DNA of 64,000 nucleotides from Spongilla lacustris (lineage: Eukaryota > Porifera > Demospongiae > Spongillida > Spongillidae): contig OX442418.1 of assembly GCA_949361645.1 (NCBI GenBank), forward strand, positions 10,822,632-10,886,631, in the 5' to 3' direction. A program made the position numbers and the translations under genes. Positions within the stretch are counted from its first letter, which is position 1; each line of letters starts with the position of its first letter. This document shows, piece by piece, positions 15,101 to 23,393 of this stretch. Below the pieces are notes generated by a model, which made no database searches, was not told the DNA's origin, and saw only the letters and a program-made list of their open reading frames with translations.

Positions 15101-18100
15101 GCATGAAGATAATACCTAGACTAGAACATATAGGCGTAGGAAATTTATAAAACGTGGAGGGGTTGAAAATATTCTTTTCCAACAACTTGTAAGGTTAGAT
15201 ATAATTTTTATATGCCTGGATCACTATAATTTTACCTGGCTGCCAAAGCCCTTCATTTCAATATGTAAAAATAGATTTGTCCCAGTAGTGGGTTCATACA
15301 CGCCAGATTGTTCTGTTCGTTGGCGCGAATCATTGCGGGAGGCGGCCTAAACCCTTGGCGCGCATGGCGCGAACTAAATGCATACGCCTGCGCACAATTA
15401 ATTATAAGTCATATTCCGATTGATGTAGAACTAAGTTGTAAAAGCACTTACGTCGTACAATAATTGGATTCCTCATGCCTTACATTATACCGTCTCGTTT
15501 TTAGAGCAGTTTCAGATGTTCACCATCCACCCCTCCTCCCTCACAGCTCTCCCTGCTCCTCAGGTGACCACCACTCCATCAGGGAGCTCCACTGCAGGAA
15601 GTCCATACACACTGACATGTACAGTGATGGTAGTAAATGGACTGGTAGTTGTTCCTCAGGTGATGTGGCTGAAGAATGGTACAAGTACTGTTGGAGGAAG
15701 TATGCCTTCTGGAATGGTCTCAGCTAACGCAACCATATTCACTCTCCAATTTAACCCTCTCCACACATCTGATGGAGGACAGTACTCCTGTATAGTCAAT
15801 GTCTCCATCCCAGTAATATCCATCACCAGTCTGTACACCACATCACAATATAACACCATTGTAGAAAGTAAGTAATGTATTAATGTTAAGCCACATGTCC
15901 ACCAAAGCCACACCCACAGTCCCTCCTCCAATCATCACCACCATGGCTACCCCAAGTCAAACTGTCTCAGAGGAAGACAACATGACCCTAAGCTGTGGTA
16001 TTCAGCTGAGTCCTTATGTGGATACCCCAGTGGAGGTGGCAATCACTTGGATAGGACCAAGGGGAGGTGACCTGATGGGATCAAGTACAGCCTTGCTGGG
16101 GGGAACATACCAGAGCTCATTGCTGGTGATGTCATTATCACCTGACAGGGCTGGCACTTACAACTGTTCAATGTCTGTCCTTCCAAACAACACACCATAT
16201 GTGACAGGAACAGAGAGCTATAAGACAATAGAAGGTAAAGATATCAATGTCCATGGACTAATGGTTGATGTCTTCCCCTCTGCAGTTGCCCTCCACACAG
16301 TCACAGTAATGGCCTCATCAACCACACCCACTGCAGGAATGAACTACACACTGACTTGTACAGCAGTAACATCAAACAATGTGCCCTCTAGCTCACCTCC
16401 TCAGCTGTCATGGAATGAAATGATCTATGGAGATGTGACCCAGAGTACCATAGGAAATGCCACCACCTTGAGTATCTCATTTGACCCACTCCATACCTCT
16501 GATGAGGGAACCTACACTTGCCAGTCCAATCTTAGTTATCCTGTCAGTTCAGTAATCACTAAATATAGCAGTGTGATCATTCAAAGTAAGCAATACCTGG
16601 TCTTGTCGCCATACTAACTCTAACCATGCTTTCCTTCTAGTTCCCACACCATCTGTTACTATAACAACATTGAACCCTGTCGTACCATTGGGTGGTAATA
16701 TCACCCTGACCTGTAATGTCCAGTTGGACCCATCAGTGGACAGTACAGTGATGGTGAACAGTACATGGACTGCACCAGAGGGAGCTACCCTCAGTGGTAG
16801 TAATCCTTCATGGACTGGATCATCCTACCAGAGCACACTGATACTGACTTCTCTGGGAACTGGAAATGCTGGGAACTATATCTGCTTAGCAGTAATCTCA
16901 CCTATCAATAATTCATTCATACTTCAAACAACAGGGCTATTATCTATTCTGGGTTGAGTAGTGTGCAAACAATGGTGTCAATCTTTTCATATTATCATTT
17001 TTTAATTTCAGTTTCAGTGCACACAGTAAATATCAGCACTTCAGGCAGTCCAGTGGAAGGACAGAGGTACACACTCAACTGTACTGGGCAGATAGTGGGG
17101 AACACTTCACTTATTCCTGTGGTGACATGGAGCAACTCAAATGGAGTGGTTACCAGTGGAAATGGCATCACTGTATCCAATGGTAACCTCACATTTAACC
17201 CTCTCCACACCTCTCATGGAGGGCAGTACATCTGCCAGTCTACACTGAGCTCACCATTCAGCACAATAAATACATCAGTGATGAACATCATTGTTCAGAG
17301 TATGCTGTTATAATTTGCAATACTGAACACTCAATTTCTCCTTTCCACAGTACCTCCTCCCACTGTCACCATAACATCCACACCCATCACTATCTCATAC
17401 TATGCGGGTACATCACTCAACCTCACCTGCACTGTTCAGCTCGTCCTGCAAGTGGACACTCCTGTTAATGTAACCACAGTGTGGTACAGAGGCGGACCAT
17501 CAAACATAACTATTGATAACTACACCACCATCTCACCACTATCCATCACCAGCTCCTCCTCCTATGTCACCACACTCATGTTTAACCCTCTTGGTACTGC
17601 AGACAGTGGATGGTACTACTGTAATGTCTCTGTTCTACCTGGGGCTCCCTACATAATCTCAGGTGTGGGAGGTGGTTCACTGTCCCTTCAGGTCCTAGGT
17701 CAGTGGTACCAATGCACTCCATTCATCCTCACCATCTCTGCTCCCTTCTCTTCCATCAGGTCTTCCTCCTCCAAATGTCACCATCACTCCCTCACTTCCT
17801 CCACCCTCTCTTGGTACAGTGTACTCACTAACATGTCAGGCCATGGTGGTAGCTGGTCTGGTCTTACCTGTTGGTCTGACTTGGACCAGGGCTGATGACA
17901 CGTACCTGGGGACCAACAGCACACTCACCCTAGGTCCACTGGTGATTGCTGACCTCACCTCATACAACTGCACAGCTGTGGTCTCCTTACCATATAAGGG
18001 CATTAACAGAGTTGGTTCATCAGCTGCAGATGTAGCTGTGAGAAGTGAGTTATGGCCATCTATCCACACTCCAACACATCACACACACCTACCCATTCAC

Positions 18101-21100
18101 AGCCCCAGGTGTGGTGAGTGGTCCAACAGTGATGACATCATCAGATAGTACCTCTGTGATCAGTTGGAGTCCACCACAGCTGACCTATGGAAGGCTAACA
18201 GGCTACACCCTCTCCATTGCACAGCTACTGGACTATGGGATGCCTGTTAGTGGTAGTGCAGTGAACACTTCTGTTGATGTCACAGTGATGTCGTACTCTT
18301 GGAGTGGACTAAGTGAGTATGCTTATATCACACCACCAGTGTGAGGCGTTAACCCTGTATGCACCCAGACCCAGGAGTACCCTATCAGACCTGCATCAGT
18401 GCAGTCAACCCACTTGGTCCTGGGGACCGGTGGTGTAAGGTTTTTTTCACAGCAGAGCAGGGTAAGCCATGATGTCATATGACATCACAAGAGGTGTGGC
18501 AATGACATCAATGTACCCCTGTGTCCAGTCCCCAGTGTGGCCCCTGTGGGAGTGATGGTGTCAAGATCAGCAGATGGTCTGAGCATGAACGTCAGCTGGT
18601 CACCTCTGACCCTCTCACAGGCCAGAGGGTTTGTGGACTATGTCATCACCTATGGACCACCTGGGAGCATCAAACGTCAGACACAGTCAAAATCTTTAAT
18701 GACCAATGTCACATTTGCTACCCTGTTCGCACTGGAGGCTACAGGAACATATTCAGTGTCTGTCAGTGGCCACACAAGTGCAGGACAAGGTCCCCCTAGT
18801 ACACTTGTGACATTAGTATCGCCAGTGGCTATTCCTGCCTCCATCGGTAGGTCCAGTGATAGGCCAGGGTCAGAGCTTGGGAGGCCTTGCTACCTTTTTT
18901 TTTGCACTATAAAGATCTGACATTGATAAAGTATGATCCCTGCTAGAAGAGTAAATACATCCACCCCCATCCCCTGGGAAAGGTTGCAAGCACGTATAGT
19001 TCAACAAGTGCAACTGGAGAAGTTGATTATGCTACACTGATGCTCTTAGAATATCATATTCAACTTATTATAGCAGGAATGCTTTGTAGCATAATGTTTC
19101 AGGTTTAATGATACACATTGTGGGTTGTATTAGGACAAATTGTTTCACATTCTCTGCTGTTAGAAATGATGCCATCATGAGTATGAAAGTGAGTGTCAGC
19201 TCAGCACAGCATAACATTGTACCAAAGCACTATTACAAACATGCTGTGCTGACCTACTTTGGACTCACTTCTTCAGCAGCTAAATACATCTACTAGTTTT
19301 CTAGTGATACCTCAGTGTGCTATTATTTGAGTACTTAAATCTTAGCTCAGGTTTAGATTGTGTGTGCGTACATCACACTGCTAAATGTGTACAATACCAC
19401 ATAATAAAATCAAAACTCATTTTAAGGGCTGATTCACAAGTGTCAAAGGCCCCCTCCCACTTGCATTGGACTAGCTTTTGTGTTGCTGCTTGGATACTAA
19501 CAAGGATAATTCTCTTACACACTTCACCAAAAGTTGGTCTACAGCAAATATGGTGGAGAAGTTAGGGGACATAAAATATGCTTCATCACTCCACTGGAGA
19601 GACATAGTGCTTTGTAATTCACCTAGAATAGGCCCTGTATAATGTAGCCCAGTGACCAAAATGTTCATTATGCACAGTGAGTTGCACGCATTTGACAAGG
19701 GATGAGAGTGATGAAACTGAACCTCACTCACAGTTTAGTAATGGTTGGGATATGATTATATGCAAACATTGGAGTTACATGTAATATAGCCCCCCCCCCC
19801 CCCCCCCCCCGCTTAAAAATACATCATTATTTATGGTGGTTTGATTGACACCTCCCACATATTTAATTTTGTCAGCATGGCAGTTATTTTCCTGTTTGCA
19901 ATGCGCATATCATAGTCTTACTCATACCTTCCTTCATATGCTCTACCTTCCCTCATATGCTCTACCTTCCTTCATGTGCTCCTCCTTCTTATGCTCTTCC
20001 TTCCTTCATATGCTCTACCTTCCTTCATGTGCTCTTCGTTCATATGCTCTACCTTCCTTCATGTGCTCTTCGTTCATATGCTCTACCTTCCTTCATATGC
20101 TCTACCTTCATATGCTCTACCTTCATATGCTCTACCTTCCTTCATATGCTCTACCTTCCTTCATATGCTCATGCTCTACCTTCCTTCATATGCTCTTCCT
20201 TCATATGCTCATGCTCTACCTTCCTTCATATGCTCTACCTTCCTTCATATGCTCTACCTTCCTTCATATGCTCTACCTTCCTTCATATGCTCTACCATGG
20301 AATTAACGGATATGCAATACGCGTAGCGTATTGCATACTGACGTCACGCTATATGCTTGACACGGTTACGCCCTTTTCTTGAACTCGGGTTTCTGGAGGT
20401 TTCCGTTGGTGTTTGTTACTTTTGATATTCGAAAGTCCTATTCATGCTACTGACTTGACTTCTTATCTAGTTTTTTGTGTCCAATTCTTAACCTTTTCGT
20501 TACCACATTTAAGTTATGGCGTATCAGAGTGGTTTGGGGGTTTTAGTAGCAATACGCCGTTGGTAAGAAGCAAAACAAAAGTTGCGTGTGGTGCTGTCTC
20601 ATGCTACGCGTGTTGTAGGCCTGTTTTGAAGCTTAAAATAAAAACGCTTGACCCATAGTAGTGCAGCCGTAGGTCGCGGTTTTAGCACGATTATGAGGCT
20701 GTTTTGTGGGGGTTTTAGCTTCTGACAGGAACTATGTGTAGCATAACGCTCCTATTTTCATGTTTGGCTATAAGCTTTGTGTTTCGTGAAGTGGTTAGAT
20801 GGCTGGAAAGATGTTTCGTCTTGGCAACATGCCAAGAAAAACTAAAGGCTCTCAACAGTCTTGCTCATCAAGAAAAAGCGAGTGGAGGCCTAAAAAAAAA
20901 ACGTCTAAAATGTCTTTCGAAACCATCGGGCATTATTCACCTCCCTTAAAGCTTTCTTAGGTCGTTCCGAAGTTTCCTGGAGCAAGGGATCTTCAGTATA
21001 TCAGCTTCAGCCATAAATTTTTATTACGTGACCGTGTCGAGCATCGAACCAATTTTTCATGGGCGTTGCCAATCCAGTAATTCCAATATCTATGACTCTA

Positions 21101-21878
21101 CCTACCTTCATATGCTCTACCTTCCTTCCTTCATATGCTCTACCTTCATATGCTCTTTCTTCATATCCATTCTACTGTACTATAGGAGGTATTGCTACAG
21201 GAGTGATTGTGGGAGCGATTTTTATAGCAGTTCTGATAGTTGGAGCTGTGGTTGGTGTTCTTGTGATACGGTAGGTTGGTTGTATGGCTCATAGTGATAG
21301 GCAGTTAACATGGTCCTATTCTACTTTTCTTCAGGTCAAGGAAGAGGGGGAAGCCGATGATAACATCAGAGCCCAGTGGTATCTTCAGCCCAGTTGAGGT
21401 CATCGGCAATGAACATCGGAGCAGCTGGATTAATGTACCTGAGTTCAATATATACTTCGAGATGGAGGGGAGGATCCAGGTGAAGGAGGTTAAGAAAGAG
21501 GGGGAGGATGAGGTTGAGGAAGAGGTGAAGGAAATTTCAGCACAAACTAAAGCAAGTCCAGATACCAAAGACTGTACAGAAATGCAGCCTAAAAGTACCG
21601 CTATAGGTGGGTGGGGAAAGTGATAGTGTGCAGTTAGTTGATATGTGGTGTGAAAATGTAATAGCATCAATTTTAGTTAGCTGGTTCCATGTGATGATAT
21701 CTGCTGTCTTAATGTTATCTTCCCCACCCTCTCCCCACTTCTTTATCCTTCCATATCCCATTTAATGCCTACCTTCACTTGACAGGAGCAGTACATTTTC
21801 TGTCATGAAGTGCTGGATGAGTATGTCAGGAGCTTTGATAACTATGCTAATTTTAAAGAATTAACAGAACAGCACTAA
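1..21878 (+). CDS. Giant multi-Ig/FN3 transmembrane receptor gene, RPTP-like, 5' end outside window
   Basis: This is one long gene read on the + strand. Forty-three Ig-domain exons (1-18044) are followed by two FN3 domains (18103-18846), a transmembrane exon (21186-21270), a cytoplasmic exon (21335 on) and a PTP-tail exon (21786-21878). Every Ig/FN3 exon begins after an AG and ends before a GT with phase-1 boundaries, so the domains are modular and any can be skipped in frame. Each Ig exon shows the fold signature: first Cys in an LTC-type motif, a Trp about 15-20 residues later, then D-x-G-x-Y-x-C or a close variant. N-glycosylation sequons are frequent. The product would be a cell-surface type I membrane protein used for adhesion or recognition. 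Ig-FN3-TM-PTP order is known from receptor tyrosine phosphatases, but the catalytic core is missing here. No start codon or signal peptide is visible because the 5' end is cut off. It could be a pseudogene or a decoy receptor; the domain architecture is firm, the function is inference. Confidence 0.85.
451..1168 (+). CDS. Ig exon pair A-B, copy 1 (451-789, 851-1168)
   Basis: Exon A (451-789, 113 codons) has an LTC first cysteine, Trp in a LWTGPGG context and a DTGVYNC second cysteine. Exon B (851-1168, 106 codons) has LTC, MWLKNG and GGQYSC. Both have phase-1 ends; they are separated by a 61 bp intron. The pair is followed by an AT-rich intron of about 270 bp that is shared with the next pairs. 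The family is extracellular Ig domains; the ligand is unknown. Confidence 0.85.
1440..2157 (+). CDS. Ig exon pair A-B, copy 2 (1440-1778, 1840-2157)
   Basis: This is the second copy of the A-B pair, offset 989 bp from copy 1, with the same exon lengths (339 and 318 nt), splice sites and intron sequences. Differences are scattered substitutions. The near-identity of introns as well as exons indicates recent duplication or gene conversion of the whole unit. Confidence 0.85.
2436..3165 (+). CDS. Ig exon pair A-B, copy 3 (2436-2774, 2836-3165)
   Basis: This is the third A-B pair. The B exon (330 nt) is 12 nt longer than in copies 1 and 2 and carries the C-terminal segment (SITSLYTT type) found in the downstream cassettes, so it is the transition between the short A-B array and the six-exon cassettes. 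It ends at a GTAAGC donor, 52 bp before the C exon. Confidence 0.85.
3218..4599 (+). CDS. Ig exons C-D-E-F, first block (3218-3532, 3584-3892, 3948-4259, 4315-4599)
   Basis: Four Ig exons of 315, 309, 312 and 285 nt with introns of 51-55 bp. C carries MTLSCG, ITWTGP and GTYNCS. D carries LTCTA, LSWNE and GTYTCQS. E carries MTCNIQ, STWIAPGG and GNYTCLA. F carries LTCTGR, VTWSNS and GEYICQS. All are phase 1. With the preceding A-B pair they form the first complete A-F series. The antisense ORF over C is a shadow. Confidence 0.85.
4656..7772 (+). CDS. Ig cassette 1, A-F, with stop codon in C and insertion between C and D
   Basis: Exons: A 4656-4994, B 5056-5376, C 5429-5743, D 6756-7064, E 7120-7431, F 7488-7772. 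Exon C contains an in-frame TAG at 5617-5619 where the other C exons have a Tyr codon; the frame is otherwise open to its donor at 5744. The C-D intron is 1,012 bp instead of about 51 bp because of an inserted sequence. Because C is bounded by phase-1 introns on both sides, skipping it would keep the frame. The stop could be a true lesion, an allele or a sequence error. Confidence 0.85.
5744..6755. mobile_element. Insertion of about 960 bp in the C-D intron of cassette 1
   Basis: Other cassettes have a 51 bp intron here. The first bases (GTAAA) and the last 27 or so bases (ATTAATGGTTGATG to CTGCAG) are kept, and everything between is foreign. It contains G10 (5791-5800), C20 (6079-6098), and the phrase CCTAAATCCGGCCCTG at about 6161-6176, which resembles ends seen in hAT-type elements, but I cannot define paired inverted ends or a target duplication. 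Its ORFs (for example 6049-6432 on the - strand) show no domain that I recognise. Confidence 0.6.
7829..9987 (+). CDS. Ig cassette 2, A-F
   Basis: Exons: A 7829-8167, B 8229-8549, C 8602-8916, D 8968-9276, E 9336-9647, F 9703-9987. All six are open, phase 1 and separated by introns of 51-61 bp. The E donor follows CTGA rather than CTGG, but the GTTGAG donor itself is kept. Six consecutive extracellular Ig domains are encoded, each with the Cys-Trp-Cys signature and several N-x-S/T sequons. Confidence 0.85.
10044..12202 (+). CDS. Ig cassette 3, A-F
   Basis: Exons: A 10044-10382, B 10444-10764, C 10817-11131, D 11183-11491, E 11551-11862, F 11918-12202. The cassette is offset exactly 2,215 bp from cassette 2. 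Exon sizes, phases and intron sequences match cassette 2. All frames are open. Confidence 0.85.
12259..14416 (+). CDS. Ig cassette 4, A-F
   Basis: Exons: A 12259-12597, B 12659-12979, C 13032-13346, D 13398-13706, E 13762-14073, F 14129-14416. The offset from cassette 3 is again 2,215 bp. F is 288 nt, one codon longer than in cassettes 1-3, a variant shared with cassette 5. All frames are open. Confidence 0.85.
14470..17299 (+). CDS. Ig cassette 5, A-F, with insertion between A and B
   Basis: Exons: A 14470-14808, B 15547-15867, C 15920-16234, D 16286-16585, E 16641-16952, F 17012-17299. The A-B intron is 738 bp rather than 61 bp because of an insertion that begins with a G run. D is 300 nt, 9 nt (three codons) shorter than the other D exons, with the frame kept. 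All six exons are open and phase 1. Confidence 0.85.
14809..15546. mobile_element. Insertion of about 680 bp in the A-B intron of cassette 5
   Basis: Other A-B introns are 61 bp. Here the donor (GTTAGT) and the acceptor-side sequence (from about 15505) are retained and the rest is unrelated. It begins near G23 (14832-14854) followed by a G-rich stretch, and later has a GCGCGAA-rich segment (15325-15390). I find no ORF, terminal repeat or target duplication. Confidence 0.55.
17351..18044 (+). CDS. Two divergent membrane-proximal Ig exons (17351-17698, 17760-18044)
   Basis: The first exon (348 nt) starts like an A exon but diverges after the first cysteine region; it has TVWYRGG and SGWYYC. 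The second (285 nt) has LTCQAM, LTWTRAD and TSYNCT. Both are phase 1. They are not part of the amplified cassette and link the Ig array to the FN3 domains. Their higher divergence suggests that they have escaped the homogenisation seen upstream. Confidence 0.8.
18103..18846 (+). CDS. Two FN3 domains (18103-18312 + 18369-18461; 18529-18846)
   Basis: The first FN3 is split by a 56 bp intron. Its N half has VISWSPP and its C half has PYQTCISAVNPLGPG, the usual Y-x-x-x-(V/I)-x-A-x-N-x-x-G-x-G end of an FN3 fold. The second FN3 is a single 318 nt exon with MNVSWSP, VDYVITY and YSVSVSGHTSAGQG. All outer boundaries are phase 1. FN3 domains between Ig domains and the membrane are typical of RPTPs, receptor kinases and cell adhesion molecules. 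Confidence 0.8.
19921..20297 (+). repeat. Satellite of CCTTCATATGCTCTACCTT, main block
   Basis: About 20 imperfect head-to-tail copies of a unit of 15-19 bp containing CATATG. A second block of the same unit lies at 21094-21172, on the other side of the element at 20298-21085. Confidence 0.9.
20298..21085. mobile_element. 788 bp element with about 20 bp imperfect terminal inverted repeats
   Basis: The left end TGGAATTAACGGATATGCAA (20298-20317) and the reverse complement of the right end (21066-21085) agree at 16 of 20 positions. The element splits the satellite into two blocks. Just inside the left end is a perfect 12 bp hairpin with 3 bp loop (20311-20337). No clear target duplication and no recognisable protein; the ORF at 20734-20949 is unidentified. 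It is probably a non-autonomous DNA element. Confidence 0.5.
21094..21172 (+). repeat. Satellite of CCTTCATATGCTCTACCTT, second block
   Basis: Four or so copies of the same unit as at 19921-20297, ending just before the acceptor of the transmembrane exon, so the branch point/acceptor region of that exon is embedded in satellite. Confidence 0.8.
21186..21270 (+). CDS. Transmembrane exon of the receptor
   Basis: An 85 nt exon (acceptor TATAG at 21181-21185, donor at 21271) encodes about 27 residues made almost only of Gly, Ala, Val, Ile and Leu, ending in an Arg split over the splice site. This is a single-pass transmembrane helix with a basic stop-transfer end. It enters in phase 1, matching the FN3 exon, and leaves in phase 2, matching the next exon. 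Confidence 0.75.
21335..21623 (+). CDS. Cytoplasmic juxtamembrane exon
   Basis: It continues the frame of the transmembrane exon (phase 2). It begins with the basic run S-R-K-R-G-K-P, then an S/P-rich stretch, then an acidic Glu-rich segment. The frame can end at TGA 21621-21623 or leave at a GTGGGT donor (21605) in phase 1. No kinase, phosphatase, ITAM or SH2-binding motif is obvious. Confidence 0.6.
21786..21878 (+). CDS. C-terminal tail exon of a protein tyrosine phosphatase domain
   Basis: Thirty codons plus TAA after a pyrimidine-rich acceptor (CTTGACAG). The peptide has EQYIFCHEVLDEYV followed by FDNYANFKEL, which matches the last conserved motif of classical PTP domains (Q-Y-x-F/L-x-H-x-x-L-x-E); the CD45 D1 domain has a similar end. 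The reading frame requires a phase-0 upstream exon, whereas the exon at 21335 offers phase 1, and no WPD, HCSAGxGR or other PTP exons lie between. I infer that the phosphatase core was deleted, leaving only this exon. Chance similarity over 30 residues is possible but unlikely. Confidence 0.55.
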   Translation, partial: EQYIFCHEVLDEYVRSFDNYANFKELTEQH

Positions 21879-23393
21879 CTTTAATAATAGTATGAGAGCT
21901 GCACTTTAGCATTGACTGAATATTTGTATTACATCATTCCAATTGCACCAAACTTACTAACATATGATTTACATTTCTCTGTGCATTAAATTCCTCGAAC
22001 AGCTTGGACAGTAGTCAGCACACAATCGTTATTACCTCCCCCTGATAATGCACACACCCAAACAATACTTGATAGCATGAAGGGGTCAAGTGACCATACA
22101 GGAGCTATTTGCCTCTTCAGCTGCTGTTTCTCACACCTACCTGCATCAGCGATGAAGCCTCATTGGCACTTATCCAAGTGCTGCCTAGTTCCCAGTCCTC
22201 ACATAGGCAGATTTATGCATATATACATATGCCCAAGAATCCACCAGTTGATGCGACATTCAGTGTTGGATTCCAGCATAGGAGATAGATCACAAACCTG
22301 AGGCATTTCGGCTCACACAAATGTATCTCCACACTTTGCATATAACAGAGCTATTAGCTGGCACTTGGTTAGTGCTTTTGGATGAAATATGTGATAATAA
22401 TTAGTATTTTGCCATCTTTCGTAAGATCACATGGTATAATATATGGGGTCATTCATGATCAGGTGCAATGCAAGTCTCCTCCTGGTACTAACAGACGTAT
22501 CGATATTGTGTAGGTGTGGGAAGCTGGAGGGCAGGGGAGCTATAGCCCCCCACTTTTGATATTTGGGGGGGGGGGGGGGGGGGCTAACCCCCTCACTTTT
22601 TGGGCCCATATTTATAACCTGTTAACTGATTCTGCGAGAAGCAAGACCACGGCGAGCAGAAAGAAGGTGGTTATGATCCTATATCTGTCCGTCTTCGGAA
22701 CGGAATCGGCATTTAGTTTTTTATTTTCTAGAAAATTTGTGGTCCTAGGAGTCAAAGAAACGTATTAAATCACCAACGTATACGTAGGCGTCGGTATGGC
22801 AGCGATTCTGAACCTCAATTCCACCAAACACCTGATGCCACGATTATTATAGACTGACATATATATGGGGAAATAAAAAGGGACCTAATGCAACAATACT
22901 GAATTTTCCAAAAACGAGTGGACGCGTGCAATTGATCAAATGTAAGCATTATTAAATAATTTACACCGCCATTTAATATGGACAGTCGAATTCCAAGTGC
23001 ATATAAGAAAGAATGAAAAATAACATGCATAAGGCCCCTTTTCGCAGACATTTTCTCATATTCAGAAGTAAATTGCATAGCAAGGAAATGTGCAGCAAAG
23101 ACACGTAAAAGGCTCTAAATACGACAATGCTAGCGCTGCACCAAAGATAATAATTAACAGCAGGAAATCGAAAATGCATGCGGCATGCAAAAAAAGTGGG
23201 GTATCTAAGTTTGCGGGGTGGCCAGGTGAGACTTGGCACCCAGGCCCCACATAAAGTACGGGGGCGCCAAACGCTGCCATAATTACTTTGCATGCGAGTC
23301 ATGCATGGAGGCAATCTCATGTAAGCATATGACGTATACGTAATTAAAGACAACCAGACCGCAATGTATTTGTATATTTATTACACACAAAAA
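21879..23393. other. Stretch with no supported gene
   Basis: It would contain the 3' UTR of the receptor gene. It includes G19 (22565-22583) flanked by CCCCCCACTTTT- and CCCCCTCACTTTTT-type sequence that may belong to a mobile element. Short ORFs on both strands show no recognisable domain. Confidence 0.5.

Larger units (their letters stand above)
4656..17299 (+). repeat. Higher-order tandem array of 2.2 kb Ig cassettes
   Basis: There are five tandem units (starts 4656, 7829, 10044, 12259, 14470), each holding exons A-F and their introns. Spacing is 2,215, 2,215 and 2,211 bp between intact units, and 3,173 bp and 2,881 bp (the latter to the divergent A at 17351) where introns carry insertions. 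Introns are as conserved as exons. Confidence 0.9.
18847..21185 (+). other. Long intron between FN3 and transmembrane exons
   Basis: This 2.3 kb intron contrasts with the 50-60 bp introns upstream. It holds C21 (19790-19810), a CTTCATATGCTCTAC satellite in two blocks, and a 788 bp inverted-repeat element between those blocks. The stretch 18900-19789 shows nothing recognisable. The many ORFs over the satellite are by-products of its stop-poor sequence. Confidence 0.7.

Noticed and set aside
19921..20297. CRISPR-like direct repeats
   Set aside because: Units are contiguous with no unique spacers and there are no cas genes; ordinary satellite. The same applies to 63070-63712.
19845..20382. Three overlapping ORFs rich in Leu-Pro-Ser-Tyr-Ala over the CATATGCTCTAC satellite
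   Set aside because: The satellite unit lacks stops in several frames; no start context or domain.
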